The notes under the pieces: model-generated
What the model saw: only the letters and a program-made list of their open reading frames with translations
What the model was told of the DNA's origin: nothing
The model's database searches: none
Position numbers and translations under genes: made by a program
Shown here: positions 60,031 through 64,000 of the stretch, piece by piece
How the letters are laid out: every line of letters starts with the position of its first letter
How positions within the stretch are numbered: position 1 is the stretch's first letter
NCBI GenBank assembly: GCA_030562195.1
Contig: JAUJPP010000012.1
Location: forward strand, 8,246,001-8,310,000
Length of the DNA: 64,000 nucleotides
Direction of reading: 5' to 3'
Source: Nipponacmea schrenckii
Taxonomy: Eukaryota; Mollusca; Gastropoda; Lottiidae

Positions 60031-60988
60031 TACGCCCACCATTAACTTTGATTGCAAGTACAAATCATTGTTTGTTGTCCATTCACATTTGGTTCATGTC
60101 TATTCTAGAAAGAATTTATAGCAGACAAAACAAAAAACAAAAGAATCTGTAAATAATTGTTGTCGGTAGAGTGAGCAGAGTTGCACTATAAAAACGCGAA
60201 CATAAGTTGGATACAATATTTCGGTGAAAAAAAAAAGAACCTAAGGAGAATTGTTGCCTGTAGAGTGTTCACGAGTTGCACCCTATAGCTAATGGAGTGG
60301 AAAACGTTAAGTCAGACACAATATTTCGGTGAAAAATTATCCGATCATCACGAAAATCGATAGGGGTTAACTTCATAATGACACTGACCCCAAAAAAAAA
60401 ATAATCATAAGAATCCATAAAGAATTGTAGCTTGCACAGTGAGCACAAACAAATGTGAACGGACCGAGAGACCGACAGATCGCCGGGGCGATTGTAATAA
60501 ACGGACCAAGTAAATTTGTTGGCCTATAAAAATTTAATACTACTGAAATGATTAAATATAAAACATGATTAAGCATGAAATGCTTGCTTTGATCCACATC
60601 AGAAACCAGAGAACCAATATCTCTATATTTAACATAAAGGCTTAAAAGTACTATTCTTATTTTAAATAATGACTATTAAATATTGATGACATTTTAACCT
60701 GAATAAAAACCTATACAATACTTTATCTTTTCACACATATTATACTTACACACACACTCACACTATCTTTGAACAATGAATAATATAGTATTGTTATCAT
60801 GTTATCAATGTGTCAGGTACAAATTTCTTTGTAATTTATGTCATGAAATAACCAGACTCAAACAATATAGTTTTAAGAATTAAATGAAGTTCAAATTGAT
60901 TTAAGAATGTACTGGTACAAGTAAAAACGGAAAATGTAAGTTTATCATTGACTGATTGATGTAATTTACACATTACAATGTGGGCGTA
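60031..60988 (-). mobile_element. TACGCCCAC element with both inverted ends
   Basis: TACGCCCAC at 60031-60039 and its exact inverse GTGGGCGTA at 60980-60988 frame a 958-bp segment. Its interior is the reverse complement of the other copies (GTTGCCTGTAGAGTGTTCAC, GGACCGAGAGACCGACAG). If the outer TA at each end is target DNA, this is a TA-flanked, non-coding MITE-like element. No transposase is visible. Confidence 0.65.
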
Positions 60989-61074
60989 TAAAACCACAGA
61001 CTAGTAACAGTAATATGTAATTTGCACTTGTAACCGGAAAAAGAGCTGCCAACAATAAAACCACCAATAACTTA

Positions 61075-63618
61075 CTATGTCATATCAAGCTTTGTTTGAT
61101 AATCTCTTTTCTTTATTAATGGATAACAAAGTAATAGAACACCCCCTATAATGGGTAATATACCACATATACTTATAACAACTTCAAATGATCCTGTTAT
61201 ATCTCTTATCCATCCTGAAATAAAATGAATAACAACAATCGTTTAATATACAACAATAAAGAGATATCATTCAATGGTTCATTTCACTATTTGACTTCAG
61301 TCATATACATCTTTTCTTTTCAAATTTGTTATATTTTCAATAAATCATCCTCGGGTGATAGTTAACTTTTTCAGCAAGTTTGTCAAAATCAGTAAAGAAT
61401 TGTACCTTGTACAGTGTTTACGAGCCAAAATCGAAATTGTTTTAAAGAACATGGGCAATTATTTATTATTAATTCTTGAAAAATATCATGGTGTTCAAAT
61501 CCTTCATTTTAAATTTTATTTCCCTACTTACCTAAGAATGGTTGTCCTGCGGCTGCACCACTGCCTTGAAACAATAAAACTATAGCTAGAGCTTTGGGAA
61601 ATATTTTCAAACCAACAAAATCGATCAATACTATAGAAATATAATTAATATATACCCCTCCAAAAAATCCATAGAGGGCAGAAAGAATGGCTAAAAATGT
61701 AAAACTTTCTGCTACTAGAAATAACAATATGGCTATTCCAACAGATATAACTGCAATTGCTTTGATCTTATATCTAGCTATAAGATTTAGATCACCAAAA
61801 TAGCCACTTCCTAGCCTACCAATTAAATCCCCTACTCCACAAATTGAGATCAATAAAGCCTTGTCATATTTTGTAATGCCTTTACTAGTAACATGCAGAG
61901 GTAGAAATAGAATAAAATTAAAATAACCAAAAAAATTCAGAAATGATACAATAACATAAAACATAGTTATTGGTCTGACTAAAACAGAGAAGTCAAATAT
62001 TTTCTGACAAAAACATTTATTAGATGAAGTTGCAGATGAATTATCCCTTTTAGCATGATTAATGTCATTACAGTCATCAATTTCTACCTCCTCTTCCAAC
62101 ATTATACTTCCAGTACTGGCCATTAAGGCCCGTAATTTCATATCCTTTTGGATTTCGTTGTGAGAATTCGAAATTAGCTGATCGGACGTCTCATTTTGTA
62201 CTTCTCCATCAGTCGTCACAGTGTTTGATAAGCTTTTCTGAATATTTTGAGTTTTTTTTAGGTAGAATGAAGTGGGTCTGAATAAAGAACCACATACTGT
62301 AACATTGAAATATATTGCACTGAGTATTAGTAACGTTCCACTTAAAGAATAGGTCTCTACTAGAAACTGTATTAAAGGAGGTAAAGTAAACTGTCCTATA
62401 CTAGCACCAGCTACTGTTATACCATTAGCTAGTGTTCTTCTCTTTTTAAAATAATGACCAACCATGACTAAACTATTACCATATACTGCTGAATTACCTA
62501 TACCTACAATAAAAGGAGAATAGAATAGTAAGAATGAAAGGAAACTGATTCATACATTTTTAAACAGTGTGTTCATTACTTCTTATTAACTCTAAATAAA
62601 ATAGACTTGAGAGCTTATCTTGACAAGACTTATCTTGGTCATCTACTGTTACTAGAGAATTTTTGCTACAGCTTAGCTTTATAAATGGTCAGCCATATCC
62701 AGCTCTTCTATCAACAGCCATTATAAGAGTATACTTTAGCATTTCATAACGATAACAACTTACCAAATCCTATACCCATGAAACAGATAACAAATGTCAT
62801 ACTGATTAATAAACTGCTTATAGAAATACCAATCAAAGCTATCAATCCACCCAACATAACTACCCATCGTACTGTAAAATGTTCTCCTAACACAATACAC
62901 AATGGAGCTGAATAATAGAATTATAGTAATTATTAAATACAAACCAATTCTGTAAGAGGTCCTTAATCAAATGTCTCTGATTCAAACAGGGGCCAACATT
63001 TTTCCATAAAACAGATAATTTTGAACAGCATCAAAAATATCTCAAATGATATAAACAGTTGAAACAGGAAATTACAAACAGGTTTTTACAAAGTATATCT
63101 GTGAACCATATACAGAAAATAACTTACCACAAAAAGCATACACTATACCCGAAACACTCATGACCATAGTTGCCATAGCTGTAGACACTTCAAACGTTTG
63201 AATAAACTCATCCACCAATAAACCAAATGATTTAGCTAAACCAACCATAAGGAAGGTGTTAAAAAATCCACCTGAATTAAATGTACATCATATACATTTA
63301 TATTTTGGAACTTCATTTATAATATTTTTAATTAAAAAGGCAGTTTAAATTAGTAGAAAATTGGTAATAGGTCTATGATTAGAGGTTCAAGAAAGATTAA
63401 AATAGGAAACAGCATAGCAGTAATTATATTATAAACACCTATGCCACCTGAGATATTTAGTAAGAGTAAACATGCCTTGTATCCCTAGTAACACCTACTA
63501 CTGTACCTATTTAATTCATAAATATCTCTATCAAAATATAAACAAGAATTAACATACCAATCACTATTACCCAAGCCCATCCTTTATCTACAGGAAGTTT
63601 GTTATTTGAAGACATCAT
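61075..63618 (-). CDS. Monocarboxylate-transporter-like carrier, SLC16 family (5 exons, 486 aa)
   Basis: Exons in transcript order are 63558-63618, 63128-63271, 62764-62907, 61532-62503 and 61075-61214. All introns are GT-AG and phase 1, and the sum is 1461 nt (486 residues plus TAG). The N-terminus has DKGWAWVIV, matching the conserved TM1 motif of monocarboxylate transporters. Residues about 133-150 (HYFKKRRTLANGITVAGAS) match the family's TM5 signature (YFxKRRxLAxGxAxAG). About 12 hydrophobic segments are visible, with a long polar loop between TM6 and TM7 (about residues 190-280), as usual for the family. Length is typical for SLC16. Expected role: plasma-membrane, often proton-linked transport of monocarboxylates or related small molecules; the substrate cannot be read from sequence. 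It is convergent with the sushi gene. Confidence 0.92.
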
Positions 63619-63751
63619 TTTTATATATATATTACTCTAGGTTGGTCCTGAAACATTATAATATTTTTACATATTATGACCCTTATCATCACTAATGAGA
63701 GATTTATGGTTGAATTCATCTGTAATTTAAACAAGTGGTTGCTTAGCAAGA

Positions 63752-64000
63752 TACGCCCACTTTATAGTATATTTTTTTTTAATAATGATGGCACCAAATT
63801 TCTTTCAAATCAGCCGAAAACTGTAGTCTCTATCACAGTCAAATGCTTATTTTGATGTGTTTTGACTAAATGAGAGGGCTATAACTCAAAAGCAGTTCAC
63901 TGAAAAATGGTTAATATTAAACTTGTTAAAGATTTCATCAATATAAATTAGCACAGCAAATTTCCTTCAAAACCAAAACCAATGAAAACTGTTGTCTCAA
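63752..64000 (+). repeat. Possible start of another TACGCCCAC-family copy
   Basis: TACGCCCAC at 63752-63760 is followed by non-coding sequence running off the window. Beyond the end motif the similarity to the other copies is weak. Confidence 0.35.

Overview
This window is eukaryotic nuclear DNA. Every supported gene is split by GT-AG introns, the intergenic DNA is AT-rich, and it is full of decayed non-LTR retrotransposons, Penelope-like elements, a tRNA-derived SINE and tandem repeats. The gene content (a long sushi/CCP array, a PAN-like domain, an SLC16-type carrier, lineage-restricted secreted proteins) and the repeat style suggest a marine invertebrate, most likely a mollusc. That assignment is an inference; no marker gene for taxonomy is present.

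Layout. (1) 1.8-17.2 kb holds three paralogous six-exon genes (A minus, B plus, C minus) for secreted, Ala/Ser/Leu-rich helical proteins of 322, 310 and 308 residues. I reconstructed all three exon by exon, and their phases and total lengths close exactly. I do not recognise the family. Between B and C lie a probable unidentified multi-exon gene (11.3-13.0 kb, minus) and a Penelope-like element remnant with reverse transcriptase and GIY-YIG-like traces. (2) 17.5-21.0 kb is a foldback-type element: its long inverted ends are arrays of a ~41-bp repeat, and they enclose an AT-rich satellite and an L1-like fragment. (3) 21-35 kb is a graveyard of LINE and Penelope pieces. One minus-strand LINE appears to be split by an opposite-strand LINE. 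The only gene candidate here is a small secreted PAN-like ORF near 28 kb. Several simple and tandem repeats close the region. (4) 36.3-59.0 kb is one very large plus-strand gene made of 33 sushi (CCP) exons, all bounded by phase-1 introns. It shows a higher-order repeat: first units of four exons, then units of two. The last exon has an in-frame stop straight after the final cysteine, so the product looks soluble. Its 5' start (signal peptide) was not found. A complete small three-exon gene (149 residues, unknown) lies antisense in one of its introns, and a decayed copy lies in the matching intron of the neighbouring repeat unit. (5) 61.1-63.6 kb, minus, is a complete five-exon monocarboxylate-transporter-like (SLC16) gene of 486 residues, convergent with the sushi gene.

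A recurrent element with TACGCCCAC...GTGGGCGTA ends recurs across the window, including inside the sushi gene, where two copies were carried along by exon duplication. The most novel content is the orphan secreted family with its homogenised inverted pair, the sushi megagene with decoy splice acceptors derived from its own exon starts, the antisense nested gene, and the satellite-ended foldback element.
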